From NCBI RefSeq assembly GCF_002154725.1, contig NZ_MTAW01000206.1, positions 1-57,021 of the forward strand: DNA of 57,021 bases, in the 5' to 3' direction. This document shows positions 34,802 through 43,867 of this stretch, piece after piece. The position numbers and the translations under genes are program-made. This DNA comes from Nostoc sp. 106C. GTDB taxonomy: Bacteria > Cyanobacteriota > Cyanobacteriia > Cyanobacteriales > Nostocaceae. Each line of letters opens with the position of its first letter. The stretch's first letter is position 1. Under the pieces are notes generated by a model. The model was not told the origin of the DNA. It did no database searches and saw only the letters and a program-made list of their open reading frames with translations.

Positions 34802-35189
34802 TGCAAGTTTTCCTCGCTTTTAGGTAGGACTGTGTCAAATTAATCCTATTCATTTCACGCAAACCTATTAATCTACCTTGAGTAGTAGCTGTGAATCTCG
34901 TTCTTCAGCTACGCTCAATAAGAAAGTTATGCCATCTAATTAGCATGTCCACTTGAACACTTATCCTAGCTGTTGCGATCGCAGTGGCAATATCAAGCGA
35001 ATATCTATACTTGATATTATAATTCGGATACTTTAACCCTTTTAATATTAGTAAATACGGCTTCGATAGCAATCCGAAATCATTCGTGAGACAATGCTGA
35101 GATAAAAAGCCTTTATTCATTACTTACGTATCATTTCGGATTGCTACATCATTGATTTTGACACTGCAACCTTTGGGTGCACCTGGTTA
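34802..35189. other. intergenic region, no gene seen
   Basis: 388 bp with a 71-codon minus-strand frame that has no family features. It presumably contains the SDR promoter. Two imperfectly repeated stretches of tttcggattgct/gcaatccgaaat (near 35068 and 35129) are the only structure seen. Confidence 0.45.
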
Positions 35190-35459
35190 TTAAGGAGTTT
35201 TTTTTGGAGTATTTAAACGCCACATCTTTTCTAGATGAGCAATGCGTTTGCGAAGAATTTTAACTTTAAACTTGCGATAGCCAATAATTGTTAGCACCAA
35301 AATTATTGGTACTGAAATTATAGTACATGCTATAAGGGTGTCTGTTGCAACATCATTTTGCTTGCTTGGATGAACTTGCGCTTGAACAGCCAATGGTACA
35401 TACATCATCTTAAAAATCTTAAATTGTTTCAATCCATACTGTATATACAGCAATTTCAT
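35190..35459 (-). CDS. small one-TM protein, unknown function
   Basis: 89 codons. The central helix TLIACTIISVPIILVLTIIG is a clear membrane segment, followed by a strongly basic tail (YRKFKVKILRKRIAHLEKMW) that resembles a short coiled coil. An alternative ATG at residue 18 would remove a doubtful N-terminus. No named family recognised. It lies alone between the SDR and the large one-TM pair, with no sign of co-transcription. It is moderately likely to be real because of the hydrophobic/basic organisation. Confidence 0.45.
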   Translation of the reverse strand: MKLLYIQYGLKQFKIFKMMYVPLAVQAQVHPSKQNDVATDTLIACTIISVPIILVLTIIGYRKFKVKILRKRIAHLEKMWRLNTPKKTP

Positions 35460-35692
35460 GCTGCATTATGCAGAGAAATTGTAAAAATTTAAGATTTACC
35501 TTTATAAATTCTTTATTAAGCAAATAAAACAGCGTTTTAAGCAAAAAATCACACATTTTGCTGATGCGAACACAAACGACGCTGTTTTTCAAAAAAAAAT
35601 TGTTAAGCAATATTTTGCCCACAGTGTCCACTGCTACGCTGTCGTAACGCTGCGCGTAGCTACGGGTATCTAGAACTTGGAGAACTAGATTT

Positions 35693-38065
35693 TCAACGGT
35701 TATTCGTTCCGGGTAAAAATACAGGCGGAACTGGGCTAGCTTGTGGAACTGGAGTAATTACAGTTGGTGTGGGAGTAGGTACAACTTTTTTGATAACTGC
35801 GATCGCAAATCCTCTTTGCTGCGGTTGCTGCTTACCAGATTTGTCAATTACTTGCAATGCAATTTGCGGTGGAAATTCTGAAATCACCGGCAGTTGTAGC
35901 GAACCTACTGGTTTAAGATCGTTGCCGTATGGTAGCAGCTTTATCTGAATATCTTCTCCCTCTACCCTCCAAGTTAAAGTAGCGGTTTCTCCTTCTTTGA
36001 GTGACTGATTTGGTTGCTCGTTACCATTAATTGTGAAAGAAACAATCTTAATTGGTTTGGGTAAAACTTCTATTTTGCCTTCGGTCTTTTTAGCACTAAT
36101 TTTATCGCTACCATTATTTGATAAAGCTTTTAATTCAAAGGCATATTTTCCAGCTTTCAATGGTGGTATGGGTATATTTGTACATTGCAGTTGGCGATTT
36201 ACTTCTTTACAGGAATTCTTTAGTTTAGAGTTGCCGATAATACCTTGATTGAATTTATAAATTATGGGATTGCTTGTTGATGTTCCTTCCTCTGTACTGC
36301 CAGTAAGCTGAGTTTCTGCCAGCAGTAAGGGATTGGTAATTGTCCAATTGACGAGAATATTTTCTCCTGTTTTGTACTGTGGTTTATTGACTTTAAAATC
36401 AACAATTTCTGCTATTGGTTTCTCTGTGATGACTACTTGGGTTGTTTGGGTATCTGTTTTAGCGGGTTCCGAAAATAATGCATTACCTTGGCGATACAAG
36501 CCTTGTAACTCAAAAGTGTAATTACCTTTGCTGTTAATCCCAGTTTTAATATTGTTACAAATCAAATCTATTTGTTTTTGGACGATACAAGGTGATATTT
36601 CATTAGCATTTTGCTTACCTAGCGACTCAGGAATACCATTCCGAAAATCGTAGGTAATTGGCTTAATGGGTTGTGGCCCTTTAACGATTAGAATTAAATT
36701 TTCTAACTGTTTATAGTTATGAATGTCCCATCTCAAAGCTACCTCATCTTCGCCTTCAGTAAGTTGAGGGCTATTGGCGCTAAAATTTTCTATTTTCAAC
36801 TGCGGGGGATTTAAAATTTTCCAGATAATAAATCCTATCCCACCCAAGAAACCTAAAATCAGTAATATTAATAATATAAACTGCCATAAGGGGCGGGGTT
36901 TCCAAAGTAAAGTTCCCTGCGGTAATGAGTCAGGTAGAAGGAAATTTTGTTTATCATAGATGTTGACTTGAAAGTTGATAATTTGCCCTGCACCAAACCA
37001 AGGTTTTCGCCACCAAGGCCGAGGTTTTAATGTCAGATTAGTTTCAGAAGTTTTGCTGGGCAATAATCTTAACTCAGCCGGATCAAATTTGTAGGTAAAG
37101 AGTCTTTCTTCATCACGACTTTCAACACCAAATATCAGTTCTCGGACAATGTTACCCTGGTTAACCAAGGATAATTCATACTTGCCAGGACTACGGCTAA
37201 CTTGCCCCAGAATGGTATTTAGTTGTACATCTAAGTCATAACTTATAGGAATTTGGATATACACCAAATCCAGCAATACTAAATCGGGAAATTTTTCCGA
37301 ATATAAACGCAGGGTGGGTGAATAGTTCCCCGCTAAAGTATCGGCTGGCGGATGAAATTTTAACAATATTTTACCGGAATCACCAGGGTTGAGCGCTAGG
37401 GCATTAATATCAGACAATAACCCCGGCCCTTCTACTCCCGTTGTAGGATAACTGATTGTAAACCAATCATCGTCTAAATCGAGGCAAGTTAGGCGGAATC
37501 GGTCTACATACTGAGAACGATTTTCTACTGTTACCTCTAATAGCAAAGGTTCATGAAGTTTGCAAATTAGCGGCTTATTAGTATTACTGCTGGGTTTAAT
37601 GGAAAAAGTTGAATCATTTGCGCGAATTACGGTGTGTTCTTTGGGTACAATTTTCAGCTGGCGTGGGAAGTTAATCGGAGTGTCTTGAGGATAATGTTGA
37701 GGCGCGTCTACAACTAAGGTATAGTCGTAAGTTCCAGGATTAGCATCAATGGGAATTTCAAATGTAAATGTTATTTCGTCACTACTTTGTTGAGTTGCGA
37801 TCGCGCAACTTTCTCTAGGAACGCTAGATAATCCAGTGATATTTTTAAATTGTTCATCAAAATTTAAATATAAATCAATAATCGCATTCTGTTCTCCTAT
37901 GTTGGTGACAACAGCATGGAGTGCGATCGTATCTCCTGGCATAGCATCTTGAATACCAGGTGGACTAATAAATACTTCCAGGGGACTAGGTTTAGCTTGC
38001 ATGTTACCAACTCCCTTATTTAATAGGATGTGAATGTAGTTGTACCTGAAAATCTTCGCTACCAC
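35693..38065 (-). CDS. large one-TM protein with Ig-like ectodomains
   Basis: 790 residues. The N-terminal ~390 are beta-rich Ig-like repeats (for example PGDTIALHAVVTNIGEQNAII and LHEPLLLEVTVENRSQY), as in COG1470-type proteins. A single membrane helix (FILLILLILGFLGGIGFIIW) follows near residue 400, then further Ig-like repeats (PQYKTGENILVNWTITNP, LKEGETATLTWRVEG) and a Pro-rich end. The gene overlaps its upstream partner by 50 bp, so the products are probably made together. The function is unknown; a membrane scaffold or receptor is a guess. Start may be the internal ATG at MQAKPSPLEVF, about position 38003, since the upstream stretch lies inside the partner gene. Confidence 0.75.
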   Translation of the reverse strand: MVAKIFRYNYIHILLNKGVGNMQAKPSPLEVFISPPGIQDAMPGDTIALHAVVTNIGEQNAIIDLYLNFDEQFKNITGLSSVPRESCAIATQQSSDEITFTFEIPIDANPGTYDYTLVVDAPQHYPQDTPINFPRQLKIVPKEHTVIRANDSTFSIKPSSNTNKPLICKLHEPLLLEVTVENRSQYVDRFRLTCLDLDDDWFTISYPTTGVEGPGLLSDINALALNPGDSGKILLKFHPPADTLAGNYSPTLRLYSEKFPDLVLLDLVYIQIPISYDLDVQLNTILGQVSRSPGKYELSLVNQGNIVRELIFGVESRDEERLFTYKFDPAELRLLPSKTSETNLTLKPRPWWRKPWFGAGQIINFQVNIYDKQNFLLPDSLPQGTLLWKPRPLWQFILLILLILGFLGGIGFIIWKILNPPQLKIENFSANSPQLTEGEDEVALRWDIHNYKQLENLILIVKGPQPIKPITYDFRNGIPESLGKQNANEISPCIVQKQIDLICNNIKTGINSKGNYTFELQGLYRQGNALFSEPAKTDTQTTQVVITEKPIAEIVDFKVNKPQYKTGENILVNWTITNPLLLAETQLTGSTEEGTSTSNPIIYKFNQGIIGNSKLKNSCKEVNRQLQCTNIPIPPLKAGKYAFELKALSNNGSDKISAKKTEGKIEVLPKPIKIVSFTINGNEQPNQSLKEGETATLTWRVEGEDIQIKLLPYGNDLKPVGSLQLPVISEFPPQIALQVIDKSGKQQPQQRGFAIAVIKKVVPTPTPTVITPVPQASPVPPVFLPGTNNR

Positions 38066-40247
38066 TCACGATCGCATTTGTTTGATTAATTGTTTTCAGA
38101 TCAATAGTGTTGATTCTCTTGGTACTTTGATAAATTATTTCACCTGTGGCTGCTTTAAGTTTATCAAGCTTGTGTTCGGGGGTTAAATACCACATCATTA
38201 TTCGTCCATCATCGCCAGCACTTACTAACAGGCGACCATCTTCATTAAATACCAAACTCCGCACTGAAGTTTTCGCTGCTGACCAGCGGTCTAAGATTGG
38301 ACAATTTAATTCAGCGATTGGATTTTGGGGATTTGGAATTTGACATTGATTTAAATTCCAAATTGTAATGTATCCCGCCGAGTCAGAAGTTGCGAGGATT
38401 TTTTCTGAAGAGTTAGGCACAAAAGCTAATCCCCAAACATAGTCTTCGCGTCCTGTTCTTGGATCTAGCTTTTCGAGTTTTTGTACTGCTAAAGTTTTAA
38501 TTTGATTTTTTGTTTGAGGTAGATGCCATTGCCACAATAAGAAACGTTTAAAGTTGCCTGCCATCACTAGAGTTTGATCATCTGGACTCAGAGTTAAAGC
38601 CCGAATTTGGAAACCTGATAACTTCTGTTGAGTTTGCAGGTCAATTGCTTTTGGTTCTGGCTGGAAATCATCGTTGGTCGATGTTCTCGACCATAGTCTT
38701 ACCTTACCACTACCATAACCGCTGAATAAATCCAAAGAATTTTTAGTAAATACTAAGTCAAATACTCTGTCACCTTTAGCTTTGGGATCTTTTTGGTCTT
38801 GCAGTTCGTTTCTTTTTCTACCTGTGGGGACATCCCTAAGTTCAATTACACCATTATCTAAACCAACCGCAACGCGATCGTTTTCTACAGGCATAAAACG
38901 CGCGACTTCTACAGCATCATCGGTAATTGCCAACAAACCTTTGGGTTTGTGCTGTCTACCACACGCAACAGGCTGACCATCATAGGTAATGCTTGCAGGT
39001 TCTAAGTGCTTGTTATTAATATTCCAAAGTCTCAATGTGCAATCATCTGAACCACTGACAACAGACAAACCAATGCCACTAAAACCGATTGAGTTCACAG
39101 AACGAGTATGCATAATTGGCTCTGGTCTTAACAAGAATGCTAGCAATGCAAGTATGAATGCCAGAATAACCAACTGTAACCATAAAGGTAAAATCGGTAA
39201 AACTTTTAATTCTAAATTTTGGGTAGCGGGGTCTGTACTACCTAAACGTTGATCTGATAATTCCGATTTAGCTTCTAAAAGTAAAGTTTTGCCTATTCCT
39301 AACCAAGGACGTTTTATTTTGATATCTAAAATTAGTTTGCTAGTTTCTCCTAAATTAAGATTGGCCGTTGTTGGTAACGTCTTGTAAGTACATTTGCGCC
39401 AATCGCGTCCCTGAAGCTGTACATTAATTTCTTGAAACAGATTGCTAGCATTTCTAAATAGCAATTCAAAAAAAGCTGTATCAGATTTCCAGTTAGGTAA
39501 CCAACTAAGTTTTTGCGGAATTCTTTGGGACTTTTGGGTAGTAGTAAACTCGATAAAACCTACAGGTAAAACTTCCAGATTACCTTCAGTGCTAGCCGGA
39601 TAACCATTATTGCTGATGGCTTCAATAGTAAAAGGGTAAATGTCACTAGGCGCTTGGATTACAGATAAAGGTTGGCATTGAAATATGACTTCTATTTGAC
39701 CGCCTGGATCTAGGGAAAAGCGCCGTTCTGCACTGCTGACAAGCCAAGAAAAATCCACACCTATAAACCGCAGCGTTACATTCACAATTTGCTGACCCAA
39801 ATTGCGGACTCGTACTGGTATATCTACAGTGTTACGCGGATATACTTGGAACTCTCGTACAGGCAATTCCACACTCAAAAGTGCTGGTTGATTATCTGCC
39901 TCGATTTTTAACCGCAGTAAAAGTCTACGTTCTTGTCCTAACTGCGGAGAGAAAATTTTCACAGTCAAGTTGACTGTACCCACAAATCCAGGAATGGGTG
40001 TATTAAAAACGAAGGCCTGAAAAGTGGTAGTACTACCGGGAGGCTTGGCCGCTGCTACTTCTGGTTCCAGCTTATACCAGCGATATTCAGGATTGCGATT
40101 TTCTCCCGCAGCGGTAATTTCTATTTGAAAATTGGCAAATCGATCGCTGTCATTATTGACAGTCACCTCAAATAAAACTGGAGTTCCACCAGGACGGAAG
40201 GTTAAATTTTGAGTAGAAAGACTGGCATTTATAACATTATTTTGCAT
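38016..40247 (-). CDS. one-TM protein with Ig-like N-terminus and C-terminal WD40 repeats
   Basis: 743 residues. The first ~345 form Ig-like beta-sandwich repeats (GTPVLFEVTVNNDSDRFANF; YPRNTVDIPVRVRNLGQQ). A single helix (LWLQLVILAFILALLAFLL) follows, then WD40 propeller blades (SVVSGSDDCTLRLWNINN; DSAGYITIWNLNQC; SAGDDGRIMMWYL; NAIVSGSEDFQVQLH). It is the first gene of a two-gene unit with the 790-residue protein, which shares the same N-terminal/TM plan without the propeller. A scaffold linking a membrane to a cytosolic or luminal complex is a reasonable but unproven role. Confidence 0.8.
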   Translation of the reverse strand: MQNNVINASLSTQNLTFRPGGTPVLFEVTVNNDSDRFANFQIEITAAGENRNPEYRWYKLEPEVAAAKPPGSTTTFQAFVFNTPIPGFVGTVNLTVKIFSPQLGQERRLLLRLKIEADNQPALLSVELPVREFQVYPRNTVDIPVRVRNLGQQIVNVTLRFIGVDFSWLVSSAERRFSLDPGGQIEVIFQCQPLSVIQAPSDIYPFTIEAISNNGYPASTEGNLEVLPVGFIEFTTTQKSQRIPQKLSWLPNWKSDTAFFELLFRNASNLFQEINVQLQGRDWRKCTYKTLPTTANLNLGETSKLILDIKIKRPWLGIGKTLLLEAKSELSDQRLGSTDPATQNLELKVLPILPLWLQLVILAFILALLAFLLRPEPIMHTRSVNSIGFSGIGLSVVSGSDDCTLRLWNINNKHLEPASITYDGQPVACGRQHKPKGLLAITDDAVEVARFMPVENDRVAVGLDNGVIELRDVPTGRKRNELQDQKDPKAKGDRVFDLVFTKNSLDLFSGYGSGKVRLWSRTSTNDDFQPEPKAIDLQTQQKLSGFQIRALTLSPDDQTLVMAGNFKRFLLWQWHLPQTKNQIKTLAVQKLEKLDPRTGREDYVWGLAFVPNSSEKILATSDSAGYITIWNLNQCQIPNPQNPIAELNCPILDRWSAAKTSVRSLVFNEDGRLLVSAGDDGRIMMWYLTPEHKLDKLKAATGEIIYQSTKRINTIDLKTINQTNAIVSGSEDFQVQLHSHPIK

Positions 40248-40596
40248 GAAATTTTATAATCTTAATTCTGCGAAGTCAGCAGTATTAGAAAATTAGTAGT
40301 AACACAAATTTTGGTAATAGCACCTTGAGTTAACTTTATAAATATATTGTGCAAATAAATCTGTCAATCTAGATAAAATCTATAAATAAAATTAATATAT
40401 TAAACAAATTTATCTTTTACTGAAAAATCATAGGTATAGCTAGCAATGCCTATCATATTTGGGTTTTGATAAGCATTGCCCAGTCTAAAATATTTAAATT
40501 TTTATGCACTATTTTAGCCGTGTCATTCCACTACATTATCTGGAAACCCTTCATTTTAATTGGCAATGAATTATAAAATGATGCTGTTGATGAACC
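40248..40596. other. intergenic region with a solo MITE end
   Basis: 349 bp without a gene. At 40505-40534 lies a right MITE end (gcactattttagccgtgtca then ttccactac) related to the elements at 21113 and 43741; the left end nearby (agtctaaaatatttaaa, about 40482) is decayed. Otherwise it is AT-rich sequence. Confidence 0.55.
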
Positions 40597-42147
40597 CTAA
40601 TTTCTCAACCGGAAGCGTACTGGCATTTTATCAGAGGGATAAATTAATAGGTTTTGCTGTAAATCTTCCAGAGAAGAACGACCGTTGACTAACTCCCAAT
40701 CGAAATAGCGGAGTAATAATGCCAGCATCACAGTTGCTTCCAGCATTGAAAGATGCTCTCCCAAGCAACGATGCAGCCCTGAGCCAAAGCCTATTATTGG
40801 CAGTGAACTTGTTTCCTTACTCTTGTCTAACCAACGCTCTGGCAGAAATTCTTCGGGATTAGCATAAACTTCTGGATCTCTTCCAGCCGCAAGTATTGAC
40901 CAGAATACTCTCGTACCACGAGGAATTACTTGACCCTCAATTACAGTGTCGCGTTGAGTTTCCAATGAAGTCGAGCCTGTGGCAACTGGATAAAGGCGCA
41001 AAATTTCTTTGAAAATTGCGCGAATATAAGCTAATTCTTTGAGGCTTTCTATATTAAAACCGCTTTGACTTTGCCAAGCTTGGTCAACGATGACCCTTGC
41101 TTGCTGAAAAACCCTTTGATTTAAGGCCAATGCTCCTACTGCAAAGGATAAACTATGGGCAGTTGTGTCAGTACCAGCTATTAAGAGTTCTACAGATTCT
41201 GCTATTAAAGTTTCCCGATTGTATTTTGGTTCTTTGGCAGCGATTTTAACTAACATTGATTCCCGGAACAAAGGACTTACCTGTGGTAAATCGGTGTGAT
41301 TTTGTTCTCGCATCTGTAAAGCTAAGTCTACACGGGGAGTGAGAAATTCCTCTAAATATCGTCTTGCTGCCCAATAATCTCGTGAGTTTTTAGTTGGCAG
41401 ATATTTCATCCATCGTTTCTCGCCAGTTGCTTGGCGTAGGAACCGATAGCCGACAATAGACATTGCTTCGTATACTTTGGCAACTTCTAGGGGTGGCCCT
41501 TCCTGACTAACACTTTTTCTATTTACAGGAATGCCTAGTACTAGAGAAGAAATCACCCTCATTGTCAGTTCTACAAACAGAGGATCTACCTCAACTTCTT
41601 TTGGTGGTGCAGCTTTCTTCAGTGTCTCAATTACTTGTTCGCAGGCTTGGTTAATAATTTCCACATATTTGGAGAGACTGCTAGAACTGAATTCCGGGTT
41701 CCAAGCCTTGCGTCGCCATTGCCATTCAGCCCCGGTTTCACCCAAAAGAATGGGGCCGCTGATATCGTTCCAAGCTTTGCGCGATCGCTCAGATCTAATT
41801 AAGCTACCATCTCTCATACCATTGATAATGGTGTCTTCGATAACTTTTGGCTTACTCAAAACCACAACTGGATAGCTATTAGTCCAGACAACATACATCG
41901 GCCCTAACTGCTGGCTCCAATCAAATATTAATTTGAAGTATTTTTTCTGTTTTACGGCTGCTAATACTTGTGGAAGATTTCCTAACAGCCAATGTTTGGG
42001 CGGAGAAGGAAGCGATTGTAGCGATTTGTATGTGTTTTTTTGCTTCCACCAACGCCACCCAAGTGTTCCCGCTATGCTAGTAACGCCGATAGCTAAATAT
42101 GGAAATGAAGAGGAATAAGCAATCTGAGCAGTAATCTCTTGGAACAT
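40597..42147 (-). CDS. cytochrome P450 with N-terminal membrane anchor
   Basis: 516 residues. An N-terminal hydrophobic anchor (SFPYLAIGVTSIAGTLGW) and proline-rich hinge (LPSPPKHWLLGNLP) precede the P450 fold. The I-helix AGTDTTAHSLSFAVG, the K-helix FKEILRLYP (ExxR), the meander (EEFLPERWLD) and the haem-ligand loop FGSGLHRCLGEHL with its axial Cys are all intact. The enzyme should monooxygenate a hydrophobic substrate; the substrate cannot be inferred. The anchor is more like eukaryotic and certain cyanobacterial P450s than soluble bacterial ones. No ferredoxin or reductase gene is adjacent. Confidence 0.93.
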   Translation of the reverse strand: MFQEITAQIAYSSSFPYLAIGVTSIAGTLGWRWWKQKNTYKSLQSLPSPPKHWLLGNLPQVLAAVKQKKYFKLIFDWSQQLGPMYVVWTNSYPVVVLSKPKVIEDTIINGMRDGSLIRSERSRKAWNDISGPILLGETGAEWQWRRKAWNPEFSSSSLSKYVEIINQACEQVIETLKKAAPPKEVEVDPLFVELTMRVISSLVLGIPVNRKSVSQEGPPLEVAKVYEAMSIVGYRFLRQATGEKRWMKYLPTKNSRDYWAARRYLEEFLTPRVDLALQMREQNHTDLPQVSPLFRESMLVKIAAKEPKYNRETLIAESVELLIAGTDTTAHSLSFAVGALALNQRVFQQARVIVDQAWQSQSGFNIESLKELAYIRAIFKEILRLYPVATGSTSLETQRDTVIEGQVIPRGTRVFWSILAAGRDPEVYANPEEFLPERWLDKSKETSSLPIIGFGSGLHRCLGEHLSMLEATVMLALLLRYFDWELVNGRSSLEDLQQNLLIYPSDKMPVRFRLRN

Positions 42148-42337
42148 GATTCCGCCTTGTCAACCAAAAACTTCAGATTACCCAGATACTATCGTATTGT
42201 TTCCAGATTCGCAGAGCTTGTTTTCATCGAGCGATCGCTCTCACTTTTAACGGTAGTGTTGTTGTGCTGCGCAATGCTTCTAAGGTTGATTAAACACTTA
42301 ATCTTTCTATGCCTGCAACTACCTTCCCATGTCTAAG

Positions 42338-42676
42338 CTACACCACAGCAAAACCTGTATGTTGCCGTATTTTAGGATGACGAAAACCAAGAACTATATC
42401 TTCTTTAGGAACTCCAACTTCTAGCAAATCACTTGCTACACCTTCTTCAGTGTCATCCCATTGAATCCAAATCTTTTCAGCAATTAAACTTAAATGGATG
42501 GGTGTGGCATGAAGATATTTGTCACCACTCCAACCTATATCTAAAACTAAGTATTGCCCACGTTCATCATCAAATAAAACTTGAGAAGCATAACCATCAC
42601 CTAGCGCAGTTCGATAATCGGCATGATTTCGGAGTACGCTTTTAATAATGTGTTGGTATTTTAATCGGGTATCCAT
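42338..42676 (-). CDS. xisI: XisI family protein (fdxN element excision controlling factor)
   Basis: 112 residues, the standard XisI length, beginning MDTRLKYQHIIKSVLRNHAD and containing DERGQYLVLDIGWSGD, then KIWIQWDDTEEGVASDLLEVGVPKEDIVLGFRHP. XisH and XisI were named from excision of the fdxN element during heterocyst formation in Anabaena, but homologues are dispersed in pairs through cyanobacterial genomes. Its usual partner xisH, which should overlap its start, is reduced to a C-terminal stub here. It is therefore probably an orphan or a decaying pair. Confidence 0.92.
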   Translation of the reverse strand: MDTRLKYQHIIKSVLRNHADYRTALGDGYASQVLFDDERGQYLVLDIGWSGDKYLHATPIHLSLIAEKIWIQWDDTEEGVASDLLEVGVPKEDIVLGFRHPKIRQHTGFAVV

Positions 42677-42717
42677 TGCACGATTGCCTCATTTTCATCA
42701 TCAAAGACAATATTTGT
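42661..42717 (-). pseudogene. C-terminal remnant of xisH
   Basis: On the minus strand the 18 codons before a TAA at 42661-42663 read TNIVFDDENEAIVQWIPD, the typical XisH C-terminus ending in IVQWI. The stop overlaps the xisI start by 16 bp, as in intact xisHI pairs. An in-frame TGA at 42718-42720 and no upstream XisH homology show that the rest is lost. Confidence 0.65.
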
Positions 42718-42807
42718 TCAAACAATCACTCCGCAAATATAAATGTTTGCTTGACCTGTCGCTCATTCCAATTCAAGAAAATCATGAGACATATATATTG
42801 TTAGTAG

Positions 42808-42828
42808 GGGTTTAGCAATGCTAAACCC
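42808..42828. repeat. hairpin repeat, 9-bp arms
   Basis: gggtttagc/gctaaaccc with a 3-nt loop (aat). This is a dispersed Nostocales palindrome, placed 40 nt past the stop of the membrane/winged-helix-like gene. Confidence 0.6.
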
Positions 42829-42867
42829 TTACCCACGTATCTGTTTTATTATTAAAAAGCAATGGTA

Positions 42868-43443
42868 TCATCTACTTTTATACCCTGTTCTTTTAGCAAT
42901 ATTTTCCAACTCCTTACCAAGGCTTTTGTGATCGAGCGCATCCAAATATCTCTTTCCTCTTTCGGTAATAACGAAATGAGATCTAACGTTTATTGGTCTG
43001 TTACTTTTATCATTAAAAATTGAATTGCCACCTATTTCATCAATTAACCCTCTATTTCTTAATCTTTCCAATAAATCTTGACCTTTCGGATAATTAAATT
43101 GATAGCTATCATTTTTTTCGTCACCTGTAATTTTTCTAAGAGTGATATACTCATACGCATCTAAAACCGTTGAAATTAAGAGTTCATTAATATCTTCTCC
43201 TAGCTGACTGACTTTATCCTTAACTTCTTCTTTGATGCTATTCAGCTTTGCTTCTAATCCATCTTTACTAAGAGATACTCCACTTAAATCTTCAATACGA
43301 AGAGTTAGGATTAGTAGAATCGCAACTACTCCGATGGCAAGAAGTAGCTCTATTGTTGCTTGGCTGGTTAATACTTTTATAAGTAAAATTACTTCAACAG
43401 TAACAACTGCTAAAAAAACTGCCCACCATCTAGATGATGCCAT
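42868..43443 (-). CDS. two-TM protein with coiled-coil and winged-helix-like C-terminus
   Basis: 191 residues. Two helices occupy the first 50 residues (WWAVFLAVVTVEVILLIKVL; IELLLAIGVVAILLILTLRI). A coiled-coil-like segment follows (LNSIKEEVKDKVSQLGEDIN), then a region with QDLLERLRNRGLI, EIGGNS and HFVITERGKRYLDAL that looks like a winged helix. I recognise no specific family. It lies in the accessory region next to the ParA/ParB-like pair. A membrane sensor or defence component is possible, but nothing in the sequence settles this. Confidence 0.7.
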   Translation of the reverse strand: MASSRWWAVFLAVVTVEVILLIKVLTSQATIELLLAIGVVAILLILTLRIEDLSGVSLSKDGLEAKLNSIKEEVKDKVSQLGEDINELLISTVLDAYEYITLRKITGDEKNDSYQFNYPKGQDLLERLRNRGLIDEIGGNSIFNDKSNRPINVRSHFVITERGKRYLDALDHKSLGKELENIAKRTGYKSR

Positions 43444-43657
43444 ATTTGTTTTGATTCCTCATTTTTGTATTGACTAAGCTTGCCATTCAGTGTTTTTCAA
43501 GTAAATAACCTACACAAATAAGAAACATTGTTCCCTACGCTTAACTATCATTTTTACCTCACTCCTTTGCAATTTGTTTTATCAGTCTAAATAACTGCGA
43601 TCGCACTTCTGTAAGCGATCGGAATAATCTTGCCTTAATTTACTAAAGAATTTAAAT

Positions 43658-43742
43658 GTAGGGTGTGTTGTCGCGCAGCGCAACGCACCGACCCACCATC
43701 AACAATTTAAGGTGTGTTAGCCTACGGCATAACACACCCTAC
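43658..43742. repeat. palindromic repeat with 12-bp arms (gtagggtgtgtt)
   Basis: gtagggtgtgtt and its exact complement enclose about 60 bp containing a second small palindrome (gcgcagcgcaacgc). This repeat type is common in Nostoc genomes. It abuts the MITE that follows. Confidence 0.75.
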
Positions 43743-43849
43743 TGGCGTGTGTAGGCTAAAGCAGTGCATTATATTTCTAATTTATAGGGCGCTAAAGCGC
43801 AACTACAAACATTTTTTATTGCAACATTTTAGTCTTGTCACGCCACTAC
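43741..43849. mobile_element. MITE-like element, copy 2 (about 109 bp)
   Basis: Same length, similar terminal repeats (ggcgtgtgtaggctaaag; attttagtcttgtcacgcca) and a shared inner core (gcgctaaagcgcaactac) as the copy at 21004-21113, in opposite orientation. It encodes nothing. It lies just downstream of the ParB-like gene on the opposite side of its stop. Confidence 0.7.
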
Positions 43850-43867
43850 AGACTGTTAAAATACTTG

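Noticed and set aside
34905-35120. 71-codon minus ORF
   Set aside because: Contains no recognisable motif and covers part of a likely promoter region.
35419-35631. 70-codon minus ORF overlapping the 89-codon gene
   Set aside because: Overlaps the better candidate and looks like chance AT-rich coding.
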